This document shows positions 51,532-61,721 of a stretch of DNA of 64,000 nt, in pieces. The notes under the pieces are model-generated. The model made no database searches and was not told the DNA's origin. It saw only the letters and a list, made by a program, of their open reading frames with translations. This DNA is from Rubrolithibacter sp043763625 (GTDB taxonomy: Bacteria; Bacteroidota; Bacteroidia; Sphingobacteriales; Sphingobacteriaceae), in contig JAYULL010000061.1 of NCBI GenBank assembly GCA_043763625.1, positions 62,001 to 126,000 of the forward strand. Reading direction: 5' to 3'. The stretch's first letter is position 1. Every line of letters starts with the position of its first letter. A program made the position numbers and the translations under genes.

Positions 51532-54141
51532 CTACGCCTTCAGCAACCTCTGAATATCATCCAACTTCATCAAAGCTTCAATTGGTGTAAGTGTGTTTAC
51601 ATCTAAATTATTCAGCAGATCGCGAACTTTAACTAACACCGGATCATCAATAGAAAACATTTGAAGTTGATAAGCTTGCTGTTGGACTTTCTTAATACTG
51701 TCTTTAATATGCTCGCCTCCGGTACGTTCTTGCTCTAAACGTTTTAAAATTTCATTTGCTCGTTGAATCAACTTAGGCGGCATTCCGGCCATTTTAGCTA
51801 CATGAATACCGAAGCTGTGTTCGCTCCCTCCCGGAATTAGCTTACGCAAGAAAATAACTTTATTACCTACTTCTTTTACCGAAACATTATAATTTTTTAT
51901 TCGATTAAAGCTGTTCGAAAGCTCATTCAATTCATGGTAATGTGTAGCAAATAAAGTTTTTGCTTTCGCGAAAGGATGACTATGCAGAAATTCGGCAATG
52001 GCCCAAGCAATTGAAATTCCGTCGTAAGTACTCGTACCTCTTCCGATTTCATCTAAAAGAATTAAACTCTTACTTGAAAGATTATTTAAAATACTAGCCG
52101 TTTCATTCATCTCAACCATAAAAGTCGATTCGCCTGAAGAAAGGTTATCGGAAGCACCTACCCGTGTAAATATTTTATCTACCAACCCGATTCTAGCTTC
52201 TTTTGCCGGAACAAAACAGCCTGCTTGAGCCATTAAAACTATTAAACCGGTTTGTCGGAGCAAGGCAGATTTACCGGCCATGTTCGGCCCGGTGATGATA
52301 ATTATTTGCTGTGTTTCACTGTCTAAAAAAACATCATTGGTAATATACTCCTCTCCTACCGGCAGTTTTTTCTCGATTACCGGATGTCTGCCTCCTTTAA
52401 TATCGATAATGTTTCCCTCGTTGATCTCCGGTTTTACGTAGCGACTTTTTATAGCTATTGCCGCAAAGCACAGCAATACGTCAAGCCGGGCAATAAGTTG
52501 AGAGTTTAGTTGAACGGGTTTTATGTATTCCGCCAAAGCGAAAAGAATATCGCTGTATAGTTTGGTTTCAAGAGCAAGGATTTTTTCTTCGGCACCTAAA
52601 ATCTGCTCTTCATATTCTTTAAGCTCCGGAGTAATATAACGCTCGGCATTAACAAGTGTCTGTTTTCGAATCCAATCCCCCGGAACTTTATCTTTATGCG
52701 TATTCGTTACTTCAAGGTAATATCCGAAAACATTATTAAAAGCAACTTTAAGTGAGGGAATTCCTGTAGATTCCGCCTCACGTTTTTGTATTTCAACTAA
52801 ATAGTCCTTTCCGCCGAATGCGATTTTCCGCAATCGATCTAACTCTTCACTGATGCCCGACGCAATAACTCCTCCCTTCGACAACATAACGGGTGGCTCG
52901 CTATGCAGTTCGTTTTCAATTTTTTCTTTGATAAGGCAACAGGGATTAAGTTGCTCTGCTATTTGTTTAAGAGCTTCGCTGTCGGTTTTTTGACAAACCG
53001 ATTTTATACCTTCTATGGCAATTAAGGCTCGTTTTAACTGACAAATTTCCCGTGGGTTAGCCTTTTGCAATCCGACCTTAGAAATCAAACGTTCTAAATC
53101 GCCGATCTGCTTTATCTCATGTAATAAGCTGTCGCGTAAATCACTCTCTTTAATCAAAAACTCCACTACATCTAACCGCGATTGAATGGGCTTTTTATCT
53201 TTCAGCGGCATCACGATCCAACGCCTCAACATTCGTGCTCCCATCGGCGAACAGGTATGATCTAAAACATCGACCAAAGTAGTAGCATTTTCGTTGGCAG
53301 AACTGATAAGCTCAAGGTTACGAATGGTAAACCTGTCTAACCACATATATCGGTCTTCCTCGATTCGAGAAATACCTGAAATATGAGAAAGTTTACGATG
53401 TTCGGTTTCATTTAGGTAGTGCAAAGCCACACCTGCAGCAGTAGCGGCTACCGTTAGCTTTTCAATGCCGAATCCTTTGAGCGAAGTAACTTCGAAATGT
53501 TTTAGAAGTGCTTCGTTAGCATAATCGCCGCTATAAGCCCATTCATCTAAACAATACGTATAAAATCGATCTCCAAAAGTTTCTATAAACTCCTTATGCC
53601 TGCTTTTTTGAAAAATAACTTCGCTTGGGTTAAAACTTTGAAGCAACTTGTCGATATAGTCGCTGTTGCCTTGTGCAACTAAAAATTCGCCGGTTGATAT
53701 GTCGATAAATGCGACTCCGAGCGTATTTTTGTCAAAGCAAAGAGAAGCTAAATAGTTATTAGACTTTTGATTAAGAATATTATCACTAAGGGCAACACCG
53801 GGAGTAACGAGTTCAGTAACACCTCTTTTTACGATAGTTTTAACGGTTTTCGGATCTTCCAACTGATCGCAAATGGCTACCCTCTGCCCTGCTCTTACCA
53901 GCTTGGGCAAGTAAGTTTCGATAGAATGGTGAGGAAATCCGGCAAGTTCAATGTGCGAAGCAGATCCGTTTGCTCTTTTCGTTAGCGTAATGCCCAGTAT
54001 GCCGGATGCTTTAACCGCGTCTTCACCAAAGGTTTCGTAAAAATCTCCCACTCTAAACAGCAATAAAGCGCCCGGGTATTTGGCCTTTATCGTATTGTAT
54101 TGCTGCATTAAAGGTGTTTCCTTGGTAGCGGTATTTGCCAA
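51532..54141 (-). CDS. mutS: DNA mismatch repair protein MutS
   Basis: An 869-residue MutS1. The mismatch-reading Phe-x-Glu is in FRVGDFYETFGEDAV; the Walker A is ITGPNMAGKSALLRQTG and the Walker B SLILLDEIGRGTSTYDG. ATHYHELNELSNSF follows, with a helix-turn-helix-like region and a short C-terminal segment. Length and domain order are complete. It recognises base mismatches and recruits MutL; mutL is not in the window. Confidence 0.97.
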   Translation of the reverse strand: MANTATKETPLMQQYNTIKAKYPGALLLFRVGDFYETFGEDAVKASGILGITLTKRANGSASHIELAGFPHHSIETYLPKLVRAGQRVAICDQLEDPKTVKTIVKRGVTELVTPGVALSDNILNQKSNNYLASLCFDKNTLGVAFIDISTGEFLVAQGNSDYIDKLLQSFNPSEVIFQKSRHKEFIETFGDRFYTYCLDEWAYSGDYANEALLKHFEVTSLKGFGIEKLTVAATAAGVALHYLNETEHRKLSHISGISRIEEDRYMWLDRFTIRNLELISSANENATTLVDVLDHTCSPMGARMLRRWIVMPLKDKKPIQSRLDVVEFLIKESDLRDSLLHEIKQIGDLERLISKVGLQKANPREICQLKRALIAIEGIKSVCQKTDSEALKQIAEQLNPCCLIKEKIENELHSEPPVMLSKGGVIASGISEELDRLRKIAFGGKDYLVEIQKREAESTGIPSLKVAFNNVFGYYLEVTNTHKDKVPGDWIRKQTLVNAERYITPELKEYEEQILGAEEKILALETKLYSDILFALAEYIKPVQLNSQLIARLDVLLCFAAIAIKSRYVKPEINEGNIIDIKGGRHPVIEKKLPVGEEYITNDVFLDSETQQIIIITGPNMAGKSALLRQTGLIVLMAQAGCFVPAKEARIGLVDKIFTRVGASDNLSSGESTFMVEMNETASILNNLSSKSLILLDEIGRGTSTYDGISIAWAIAEFLHSHPFAKAKTLFATHYHELNELSNSFNRIKNYNVSVKEVGNKVIFLRKLIPGGSEHSFGIHVAKMAGMPPKLIQRANEILKRLEQERTGGEHIKDSIKKVQQQAYQLQMFSIDDPVLVKVRDLLNNLDVNTLTPIEALMKLDDIQRLLKA

Positions 54142-54322
54142 ACTGATCTCCTCCTGAACCTGTAAAGTTAACCTTTAGCGAAGTGGAAAATCGGTGTGTT
54201 GAAAAAACGGCTAATGTGCATAACAACAATGAATTTAAAAGCTTAGCGGAAGCTTGATTTGTAAAACGATTAATTCATAATCTCGCTTTTTCTTTCTTTT
54301 TTTGCACTAAATCACATTTCCT

Positions 54323-55075
54323 TTGGTTCACTTGTTTTCTCAACATCTTGAATACTCGCAGTTTTTGATTGTTTTACTGGTTGCTTTCCTTGTCGGGATG
54401 TCGAAAACCGGCTTACAAGGTGCCGGAATGCTTACTGCTCCGCTTATGGCTATTGTTTACGGCGGCAAGCTTTCCAGCGGAGTTATTTTACCGATGTTGG
54501 TTTTCGCGGATATTTTCGGAGTTTGGTATTACCACAAACATGCCGAATGGAAATTTCTGAAGCACCTTTTTCCTTGGGCGGCTTTGGGAATTATTGCCGG
54601 AACAATAGTAGGAAACTACATCGACGACGGCCTTTTTAAAAGCATAATGGCAGGTGTTATTTTAATCAGCATTGCTATTATGATTTGGCAGGAGAAAGCC
54701 AACAAAAAGAAAGTTGACCCGAGTCCGCTTTTTACCGGCTTCATGGGCTTAGCCGGCGGTTTTACTTCCATGATCGGTAACCTGGCCGGAACGGTAATGG
54801 CTGTTTATTTTCTCTCGGTTAAACTTCCGAAAAACCCTTTTATAGGCACTACAGCATGGTTTTTTTTAATTATTAACTTAGCTAAAGTTCCGTTTCATAT
54901 TTTCTTTTGGCATACAATAAACACGAATACCTTTTTGTTTAATCTTACTACCATTCCGGCAATCTTGGCCGGAGCCTTTTTAGGAATATTTATTGTGAAA
55001 AAACTATCCGATAAAGTTTATCGTTGGTTTATCATCGTGATGACTTTGGCGGCTTCCGGTTTTATGTTAATTTAG
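54323..55075 (+). CDS. TauE/SafE-family (sulfite exporter-like) membrane protein
   Basis: A 250-residue membrane protein with about 8 hydrophobic segments. FLVGMSKTGLQGAGMLTAPL near the N-terminus and GLAGGFTSMIGNLAGTVMAV in the middle are the two conserved half-repeats of the TauE family; FIGTTAWFFLIINLAKVPFH follows. The start at TTG 54323 is the longest; a TTG at 54332 is possible, and no ATG is well placed. Relatives move sulfonates or organosulfur compounds; substrate here unknown. Confidence 0.85.
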   Translation: MVHLFSQHLEYSQFLIVLLVAFLVGMSKTGLQGAGMLTAPLMAIVYGGKLSSGVILPMLVFADIFGVWYYHKHAEWKFLKHLFPWAALGIIAGTIVGNYIDDGLFKSIMAGVILISIAIMIWQEKANKKKVDPSPLFTGFMGLAGGFTSMIGNLAGTVMAVYFLSVKLPKNPFIGTTAWFFLIINLAKVPFHIFFWHTINTNTFLFNLTTIPAILAGAFLGIFIVKKLSDKVYRWFIIVMTLAASGFMLI

Positions 55076-55092
55076 ACTTAAATTATAACCAC

Positions 55093-55476
55093 ATGAAAGC
55101 CTTTAATATTACTTTTTTAGTTCTGTTTATCATTTTTGCCGGACTCCAGTACAACGATCCCGATCCTTACATCTGGATTCCTTTATATCTTTTGGGGGCT
55201 TATATTTGCTATGCTGCAATCCAACATAAGTTTCCAAAGCCGCTTTATCTTTTAGGTTTTGTTGTTTACGGAATTTATGCTCTTTATTTGTTGTTTGATA
55301 AAACCGGGGTAATAGATTGGGCAACCGAACACAACGCGGAAAACATTGTACAAACTATGAAAGCCGAAAAACCTTGGATTGAAGAAACTCGGGAATTCGG
55401 GGGACTTGTGCTTTTGCTTATTGCCTTGACAGTTAATTGGTTCAATATTAAAAAAGACACGAGAGTTAAGGCTTAA
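55093..55476 (+). CDS. TMEM220-family small membrane protein
   Basis: A 127-residue protein starting MKAFNITFLVLFIIFAGLQY; the longer in-frame start at 55024 would overlap the TauE gene and lacks support. The family signature is LQYNDPDPYIWIPLYLLGAY. Four hydrophobic segments are present and a basic C-terminus. Function unknown. It starts 17 bases after the TauE-family gene, so the two are cotranscribed. Confidence 0.8.
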   Translation: MKAFNITFLVLFIIFAGLQYNDPDPYIWIPLYLLGAYICYAAIQHKFPKPLYLLGFVVYGIYALYLLFDKTGVIDWATEHNAENIVQTMKAEKPWIEETREFGGLVLLLIALTVNWFNIKKDTRVKA

Positions 55477-55486
55477 AGTTCCTGTT

Positions 55487-57481
55487 CTATCTTGCAATTA
55501 ACACATTTCCGGACAACGGCTTTGTATTTTTCTTTAAGTAGATAGTATAGTAATAAGTGCCCGTAGGCAGGTCTTGGTTATCAACGCGAGCGTTCCAAGT
55601 TGTTGTATAACCCACGCTTCTAAACACTATTCTTCCGTTGCGGTTGTACACCGTTATAATTGCTTCAGGGTAGGTATCTAAAGGGATAATGTGCCAATTA
55701 TCGTTAATACCGTCGCCGTTAGGAGTAAAAGCGTTCGGAATAATCAGTGCAGGTAAAACGCGAAAGTTAACGGTATCAGAAAATTCTTCGCAATCCCCCT
55801 CTTTTGATCTAACCGTTAACGTGTAAGTTGTATTTTCGATTGCGTTTACCACAGGTTCCAAACTTGTGGGGTCGCTTAAACCGATTTCAGGCAGCCATTT
55901 TACCGTATAATTTTCGCCCTTAACCGATGCATATAATTTTATTGGATTACCCGATACCATCGTTTTATCGGGGCCTGCATTCGGAACAAGCTTATTTATA
56001 ACCTTAACCGTTACACTTCCGGAATCGGTGCAACCCGCGGCGTTGGTTGCTACTACCATATAACGGGTGGTGGTAATCGGGTTTGCAAGGGGATTCGAAA
56101 TTCCTGCATCGGATAACCCGACAGCCGGAGACCAATGATAAGATACCCCTAATCCACCCGAGGCATTCAGCTTTACCGAACCTCCTTCACATACTTGTTC
56201 TGCTATACGTTCGAGAATAACTTCCGGCCTCGGTATAACGCTTACGGTAACGCTGTCTCGGATCGAACATTGATCGGGGCTTGTAAGTTCTACAAAGTAT
56301 TTTCCGGCTTGCGAAAAATCAAATTCCGGAATTGAAAGATGCGGGCTATCAAAGGTGATTGAATCCAGACTCGGGCCTGTCCAACGATATCGTTCGCCTC
56401 CCGGTGCAGCAGACAAATTAAGAGTCTCGCCTGGGCAAATTTCTGAAGGCGCTTGCAAATTCGGAACGATGTCATTTACATGCACCGAGACGAAATCTGA
56501 TACAAAATCTATTACATAACTACACTTGTTTGTACTAAAATTTTGCACTGATACTTTTACTCGAAAATCGTAGGTGTCGTTCTCGATCGGGTGATCAATA
56601 AAATAATTATACGTTGAAGAATTTGAATTCGGAATAGAATCCCAATCGCCTTCATTTTTTCTAATCTCCCATTGGTAACGCGGGCTTCCGGAAGAAACAG
56701 AAGCTTTTAGTTGGAGAGCTTTACCGATACGCGGACAAATAGTCAAATTGGTCTCGTTCTTGTCACCTATCGCTAAAGAAATGGCCGGCCCGCAGGGCTG
56801 AAAAGTAATATCATCAAGCAAAAAATCATTTCCCGATCCTCCATCAACATTATTTCGCATAATTAACACAATATCTCCTGTGTCCGCCCCTGTTTTAAAT
56901 GGAAAATTAAATTGCTTCCAATCGGCTGCTTTTCCTTCAGATACTGCACCTGTCTCACCTTCTCGCAGCAAAACGCCTTCCGGAGTTTCGATTCTGAACG
57001 TAATGTCAGGATCAATCCCATTGCCGGTATTATAAACATTTAATATCCAAGCAGCAAATTCGTAATAAGTGTCGGGACAAAGGCCGGTAATTTGTTGCCG
57101 GTAAAAAAGATCCCCCGCCTTTAGGGGGGCGACCAGCATCATGTAACCGTTTTCTTCACCCGGAGTATGATCTTGAGCAACATAATGCCACTCGTTAAAC
57201 AGAGTCGAACCTGTACGATTGATGACAGCATAAATACCGTCGCCCTCAAGTTGATTTTGTAACGTAGTAGTGACACCGTCAGGCAACTTTCCAAATTGAG
57301 GCTCTCCTGCTCCGAAAGTTATATTTACAGCCGGAGACCCCAATGTTCCATCGCAGTCCTGTGCTTTAGAATACAGAAAAGTTGATAACAGAACTGTAAG
57401 CAATACCCATCCTTTTCGGGCTCCCGCCCTTATTGAGTAAAGTGCTACTCTAATCAGCTTGTTAAAATAGGTTTCCGACAC
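55487..57481 (-). CDS. T9SS type B sorted surface protein (paralogue B)
   Basis: A 664-residue exported protein starting at GTG 57481, 9 bases after the stop of paralogue A, so probably translationally coupled. After the signal (LLTVLLSTFLYSKAQ) an N-terminal domain (about 45-230) reads SPAVNITFGAGEPQFGKLPD, FLLDDITFQPCGP and resembles a carbohydrate-binding jelly-roll. Two to three Ig/PKD-like domains follow (APGGERYRWTGPS, SVTVSVIPRPEVIL, VTVKVINKLVPNAGPD). The C-terminus has the gliding-motility-associated signal, NAFTPNGDGINDNWHIIPL, TVYNRNGRIVF, and ends in LSGNVLIAR. The last 80 codons are nearly identical in DNA to those of paralogue A. It would be exported by type IX secretion and attached to the cell surface. 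Confidence 0.9.
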   Translation of the reverse strand: MSETYFNKLIRVALYSIRAGARKGWVLLTVLLSTFLYSKAQDCDGTLGSPAVNITFGAGEPQFGKLPDGVTTTLQNQLEGDGIYAVINRTGSTLFNEWHYVAQDHTPGEENGYMMLVAPLKAGDLFYRQQITGLCPDTYYEFAAWILNVYNTGNGIDPDITFRIETPEGVLLREGETGAVSEGKAADWKQFNFPFKTGADTGDIVLIMRNNVDGGSGNDFLLDDITFQPCGPAISLAIGDKNETNLTICPRIGKALQLKASVSSGSPRYQWEIRKNEGDWDSIPNSNSSTYNYFIDHPIENDTYDFRVKVSVQNFSTNKCSYVIDFVSDFVSVHVNDIVPNLQAPSEICPGETLNLSAAPGGERYRWTGPSLDSITFDSPHLSIPEFDFSQAGKYFVELTSPDQCSIRDSVTVSVIPRPEVILERIAEQVCEGGSVKLNASGGLGVSYHWSPAVGLSDAGISNPLANPITTTRYMVVATNAAGCTDSGSVTVKVINKLVPNAGPDKTMVSGNPIKLYASVKGENYTVKWLPEIGLSDPTSLEPVVNAIENTTYTLTVRSKEGDCEEFSDTVNFRVLPALIIPNAFTPNGDGINDNWHIIPLDTYPEAIITVYNRNGRIVFRSVGYTTTWNARVDNQDLPTGTYYYTIYLKKNTKPLSGNVLIAR
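55489..55732 (-). repeat. 244-bp direct repeat, copy 1 (3' end of paralogue B)
   Basis: This stretch matches 57493-57736, offset by 2004 bases. By eye I count 7 differences in 244 bases, whereas sequence beyond both ends diverges quickly. It encodes the type IX C-terminal signal. Confidence 0.9.
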
Positions 57482-57490
57482 AACTCTATA

Positions 57491-59419
57491 TCATCTTGCA
57501 ATTAACACATTTCCGGACAACGGCTTTGTATTTTTCTTTAAGTAGATAGTATAGTAATAAGTGCCCATGGGCAAGTCTTGGTTATCAACGCGAGCGTTCC
57601 AAGAGGTTGTATACCCCACGCTTCTAAACACTATTCTTCCGTTGCGGTTGTACACCGTTATAATTGCTTCAGGGTAGGTATCTAAAGGGATAATGTGCCA
57701 ATTATCATTAATACCGTCGCCGTTAGGAGTAAAAGCATTGGGGATAATTAAAGCGGGAAGAACACGAACATGTACAGAGTCTACAACTTGTGGGCAATCA
57801 CTTTCTTTCGGCTTTGCTTTTAAAAAAAGGGTAATATCGCGTTCGGCACTAATAATCGGATGCAAAGTTTTTGTGTCATCTAATCCTTCTTCCGGTCCCC
57901 AGAAAAAATCATAATTAAATCCTTCTATTTTAGCGTTTAGTTGAATTGGGTTCCCAATAACCATTACACGATCAGGTCCGGCATCAACCACCGGCTTGTT
58001 AATCACTTTTACGGTTATTTGATCTGTAGAAGTACATGCACCATTATTGCCGGCTTCTAAAGTATATGTAGTAGTAACTAAAGGTTTAGCTAAAGGATTT
58101 GATACATTGGGATCGGATAAACCTATCGCGGGTGTCCACTTAACTTCTGTTCCGCCGGAGCCGCTCAGTATTACGCTGTCGCCTTCGCATATTGTTACGT
58201 CTTCTCCTGCCGCGGCTAAGGTATTTTCAAGCACAGAAACAAATGTTGAATCTTTAGTTAAACATCCTTCCTCAGATAAAATCTCAAGATCAAATCGATA
58301 ATCTCCGGTTGCGGGATTAGAAACCAATAAACTGTTAGATGCTCCTGTTATTGTGTCTACACCGCCTCCCCTCCAATGATAGATCTTCCCGCCGGCAGAT
58401 GCCGACAGCGTGAAACTTTCTCCTCCGCAAATTTTAAGCGGCACATCTAACCGGGGAAGTATACCTAAAACTTTTACTTGTACCGGATCAGAAGAAATAC
58501 GACAAAGCTCATTATCAAAATTACCGGATGACGCAACTTGAATCCGAAATTGAAACTTGTCGCCGGCGCCGGCATTTGCTATTGAATATAGAAATTCCGA
58601 TGTAACTGCCTCCGTAATAGGCTTCCATTCTGAATTATTTTTGTTCACCTGCCATTGATATTTGGGCGAATCATACCCGCTTATGTTTGCTTTTAGTAAA
58701 AAGCGCTGAGTCTCGCCTGCACACATAGTTGCTTCTGTTGTCCCTATAGCAGTAATACCCGATTCGATTATGGGCCCACATGGTTGGAAAGTAATATCGT
58801 CAAGTGCAAAATCATTGCCTATTCCCCCGCCTGCATTGTTCTTCATAACAAGAACAACGTCAGACACATTCGGCCTGGTCCTGAAAAAAATTGAATAAGG
58901 CTTCCAGTCTTTAACACCTCCCTCGGGAATTGAGGGTGTGCTTGCACTGTCCAATACCTCTCCCTCGGGAGTTTGAATAATGAAAGTTATTTTGGGGTCT
59001 ATTCCGAAAGGTCCGCTCCCAAAAACATTTAAAACCCAAGCAAAAAAAGTGTACGAGGTATTAGGACATAAATTGGTAACTCTTTTAGTATAAAATATTC
59101 CGGGTGGATAATCGGCATTAACAAGCATGAAATATCCGTCGCCTAATCGATCTCCGTCAAAATTGAGCCAACCCCAATTACGAGGGGTGTTTCGAGTTGT
59201 ATTAACAATCGAGTACTCTCCGTCAATAGGGCTTTGATTAGGTCCTGTTATATCTTTTCGCCTGTACGTAGTTTCGGTGAAAGGCAATGCCATGCCATCA
59301 TCAAAATTTATATTCACTACCGGCTCTCCCAAACTTCCGGCACACACTTGTTGAGCTGTTATCGATAAAGAACAGGCTAGAAAATACGCTAATAAAAAGC
59401 CGAATAAAAGTGTATTCAT
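57491..59419 (-). CDS. T9SS type B sorted surface protein (paralogue A)
   Basis: A 642-residue exported protein with signal NTLLFGFLLAYFLACSLSIT. The domain order mirrors its neighbour: an N-terminal jelly-roll-like domain (GEPVVNINFDDGMALPFTET, DFALDDITFQPCGPII), Ig/PKD-like domains (SASAGGKIYHWRGGGVD, FVSVLENTLAAAGEDVTI), then the type IX C-terminal signal starting NAFTPNGDGINDNWHI. The two proteins diverge in their middles but share over 80 C-terminal residues. It lies 73 bases downstream of the type A protein gene on the same strand. Confidence 0.9.
   Translation of the reverse strand: MNTLLFGFLLAYFLACSLSITAQQVCAGSLGEPVVNINFDDGMALPFTETTYRRKDITGPNQSPIDGEYSIVNTTRNTPRNWGWLNFDGDRLGDGYFMLVNADYPPGIFYTKRVTNLCPNTSYTFFAWVLNVFGSGPFGIDPKITFIIQTPEGEVLDSASTPSIPEGGVKDWKPYSIFFRTRPNVSDVVLVMKNNAGGGIGNDFALDDITFQPCGPIIESGITAIGTTEATMCAGETQRFLLKANISGYDSPKYQWQVNKNNSEWKPITEAVTSEFLYSIANAGAGDKFQFRIQVASSGNFDNELCRISSDPVQVKVLGILPRLDVPLKICGGESFTLSASAGGKIYHWRGGGVDTITGASNSLLVSNPATGDYRFDLEILSEEGCLTKDSTFVSVLENTLAAAGEDVTICEGDSVILSGSGGTEVKWTPAIGLSDPNVSNPLAKPLVTTTYTLEAGNNGACTSTDQITVKVINKPVVDAGPDRVMVIGNPIQLNAKIEGFNYDFFWGPEEGLDDTKTLHPIISAERDITLFLKAKPKESDCPQVVDSVHVRVLPALIIPNAFTPNGDGINDNWHIIPLDTYPEAIITVYNRNGRIVFRSVGYTTSWNARVDNQDLPMGTYYYTIYLKKNTKPLSGNVLIAR
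57493..57736 (-). repeat. 244-bp direct repeat, copy 2 (3' end of paralogue A)
   Basis: Second copy of the stretch at 55489-55732, offset by 2004 bases. The similarity ends abruptly at AGGAGTAAAAGC, inside the codons of the C-terminal signal. Confidence 0.9.
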
Positions 59420-59492
59420 TACTGTTTAACACTTGTAATTATAAAAATACAAGCGCTATACAATATCCGCTTTTATAGCGAGATATGAAATG

Positions 59493-61703
59493 CTATTCCT
59501 TTATGAACTTGGCCTGTCCAATAAGTTCGCCCGTGTCGGCATTTAGGATATTGAGAAGATGCATGTTGGCAGCCAAGCCGCTGACGTCGATTTTTATTTC
59601 TCGGGTTGCAGGCATTTTAGCCGTTTTAACTTTTCGTCCCAACATGTCATAGATTGTGATCGATATATTTTTTATATCCGGCCGATTGAGTTTAATATTA
59701 AGGTCGCTTGGCGCCGGATTAGGATAAACATCTATAGCAAGTGCAACAGTCTTGTCCGGCATCGGAATTTCTATTTTCACTACTTCTGAGTACACCGCCT
59801 TTCCGGAGTGATCGTAGGTTTTCAAGCGATAGTAGTTAGTTCCGTTTGGCGGGTTTTTATCTGAATAAGTATAACTAGCTGTTGAATTAGGAACAAGTAC
59901 TGCTAATAAGTTAAACGTTTTACTGTCTGAAGATCGTTCTACTTCAATTTTGGAATTACCGGGATTCGCTACTGACCATTCAAGCTTAGAGACAGTTTCA
60001 TGAAATCTTGCTGTAAAAAATGAGATAGTAAGCTTAGGTACAAATACTAATTTTAAACGGCTAGGTCCGAAACTTGCGGGGTCTGCCTTGTCTACGCTAA
60101 ACTCATAAGTACCCGCTTCTTTTAAATTAACTTCTTGATTTAACAAAGAGTCTCTTAATAGTATATCTGAAAACGGAGCGCCTGAAAAGTCGGTCAAATG
60201 CAGCTTTACGCTTTTTGTCGCCACTGCATTTATACTTAATTTAACCTCTTTAATTTGATCCGCATCGGGAACATAGTTTATCGTCATGGCTCGATTATCC
60301 GCAGCAAGACTGCTTAAAGAGACTGTACTTCCTCCTAGATAAATAACATCTTTTTCTTCGGATTCAGGTTTTGAATCTTTATCAAATACAATAATCGTTT
60401 CGTCGCGATTGAGAGAATCTGCTAATTCAAGTCGGATTAAATTGTATTTAGATTGAGGAGCAGAAGCAATGTGAGCCGCCCGGCCTGTACGTTCATTAGG
60501 TACGCTTAACAACCTCAAAGGAGTTGATGTTACTGACTTACAGGATTCGGTGAAGGTTATTGAAGGGCTTGTTCCATTGGATCGAACATAGAACCCTTGA
60601 CCCGGCTGAATGTACTTTACTCCGCCGTTAAATGCTATTCCCCCCGAAACTCCCGCAAACCCGCCTCCCGGTTTTACTATCGAAATGTAGTCCATCATGT
60701 TCGATTTGGTTACTAAGGACCAATCAATAGTTGCCGGATATGGATTACCGACAAGGTTATAACCGTTATAAGAGGACTCGCCTGAGTTGTTAGTATAAGT
60801 TAAACTAACGGCAATGGTTCCTTGGTTTATAGGACCGGCATAAACAGCTGTTGTGCTCTCCGGAGTAGCATACGGTGAATTCAGCTTGGTTGAAGAACTT
60901 GTTCTGTTTCCGCGATAAAATAAAAAGAAACCGGATCCGGGAGTTGAAGACTGTGTTATACCGGAAACAGGTGTATATTGAGATTGACTCAAGGTGGCCG
61001 ACTCGTTGTACTTAGTTAGCGTTACAGCATTCGGGGAAGCCGTCCCACCGGCATCAAAACCGTTTGTTGTGCCGCCGGGTCCGGTAATAAGCATATAGGA
61101 TTGAAGCTGTTTATAAGTTTTGTTTGTTAAAGACGCATCATTTATCGGGCTCGAAACAGCACGTGTGCTTCGAGATGTCGATGTTCCGCCGGTGAAATAA
61201 GATTCCACATTAACGTTGCCGCTTATAACGGCGCCGCTTAGTAAAGGCCCCACGCCGGCAAAGCTCGAAGCAGTACTTTTAAGTGTGATATTTCCGCCTG
61301 ACGCAAGAGTTGTACTGCTCCCGACACTTAGTAAATTAGTAACCGAAGTTCCCGTATTCACCGTTTTGGTGCCGCCACCCGAGCAGTTTAGTTTATAAAA
61401 GGATGAAGCATTTGTACCTCCAAGCGTTTGAGCCGAAGAACTTGCAAAAGAAACTGTTGCCCCCTCTTCTCCAAAACCTGTATTTGAAGAATTGTTGACC
61501 CAATTCCCCATCACGGTTATCGTTCCTCCGGTGGTATTGTTGTTTATGAGTCCGCTTGATTGACTTGTATAGTGCCCGGTTGTACCGTTTATATAAATGT
61601 TTGAACTGCTTGTGAGAACAATACGAGCGCCATTGTTTATCAGCCCTTGGGCAAAGGTTCCCATAGGGGAAAAAGACATTAAAACAATTAAAAACGCTCT
61701 CAT
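59493..61703 (-). CDS. T9SS type A sorted surface protein with repeat-rich N-terminal half
   Basis: A 736-residue exported protein with signal MRAFLIVLMSFSPMGTFAQ. The N-terminal 400 residues are Ser/Thr/Gly-rich, low in charge and repetitive (SSGLINNNTTGGTITVMGNW, LASGGNITLKSTASSFAGVG), suggesting a beta-helix-like adhesin head. SVANPGNSKIEVERSSDSKT, then PNGTNYYRLKTYDHSGKAVY is a fibronectin-like segment. The C-terminal part has the type A sorting domain, VYPNPAPSDLNIKLNRP and KISITIYDMLGRKVKTA-like strands, ending in AKFIKE. Location inferred: cell surface. It lies 18 bases after the hybrid kinase gene. Confidence 0.88.
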   Translation of the reverse strand: MRAFLIVLMSFSPMGTFAQGLINNGARIVLTSSSNIYINGTTGHYTSQSSGLINNNTTGGTITVMGNWVNNSSNTGFGEEGATVSFASSSAQTLGGTNASSFYKLNCSGGGTKTVNTGTSVTNLLSVGSSTTLASGGNITLKSTASSFAGVGPLLSGAVISGNVNVESYFTGGTSTSRSTRAVSSPINDASLTNKTYKQLQSYMLITGPGGTTNGFDAGGTASPNAVTLTKYNESATLSQSQYTPVSGITQSSTPGSGFFLFYRGNRTSSSTKLNSPYATPESTTAVYAGPINQGTIAVSLTYTNNSGESSYNGYNLVGNPYPATIDWSLVTKSNMMDYISIVKPGGGFAGVSGGIAFNGGVKYIQPGQGFYVRSNGTSPSITFTESCKSVTSTPLRLLSVPNERTGRAAHIASAPQSKYNLIRLELADSLNRDETIIVFDKDSKPESEEKDVIYLGGSTVSLSSLAADNRAMTINYVPDADQIKEVKLSINAVATKSVKLHLTDFSGAPFSDILLRDSLLNQEVNLKEAGTYEFSVDKADPASFGPSRLKLVFVPKLTISFFTARFHETVSKLEWSVANPGNSKIEVERSSDSKTFNLLAVLVPNSTASYTYSDKNPPNGTNYYRLKTYDHSGKAVYSEVVKIEIPMPDKTVALAIDVYPNPAPSDLNIKLNRPDIKNISITIYDMLGRKVKTAKMPATREIKIDVSGLAANMHLLNILNADTGELIGQAKFIKE

Positions 61704-61721
61704 ATTACCTACATCATTTTA

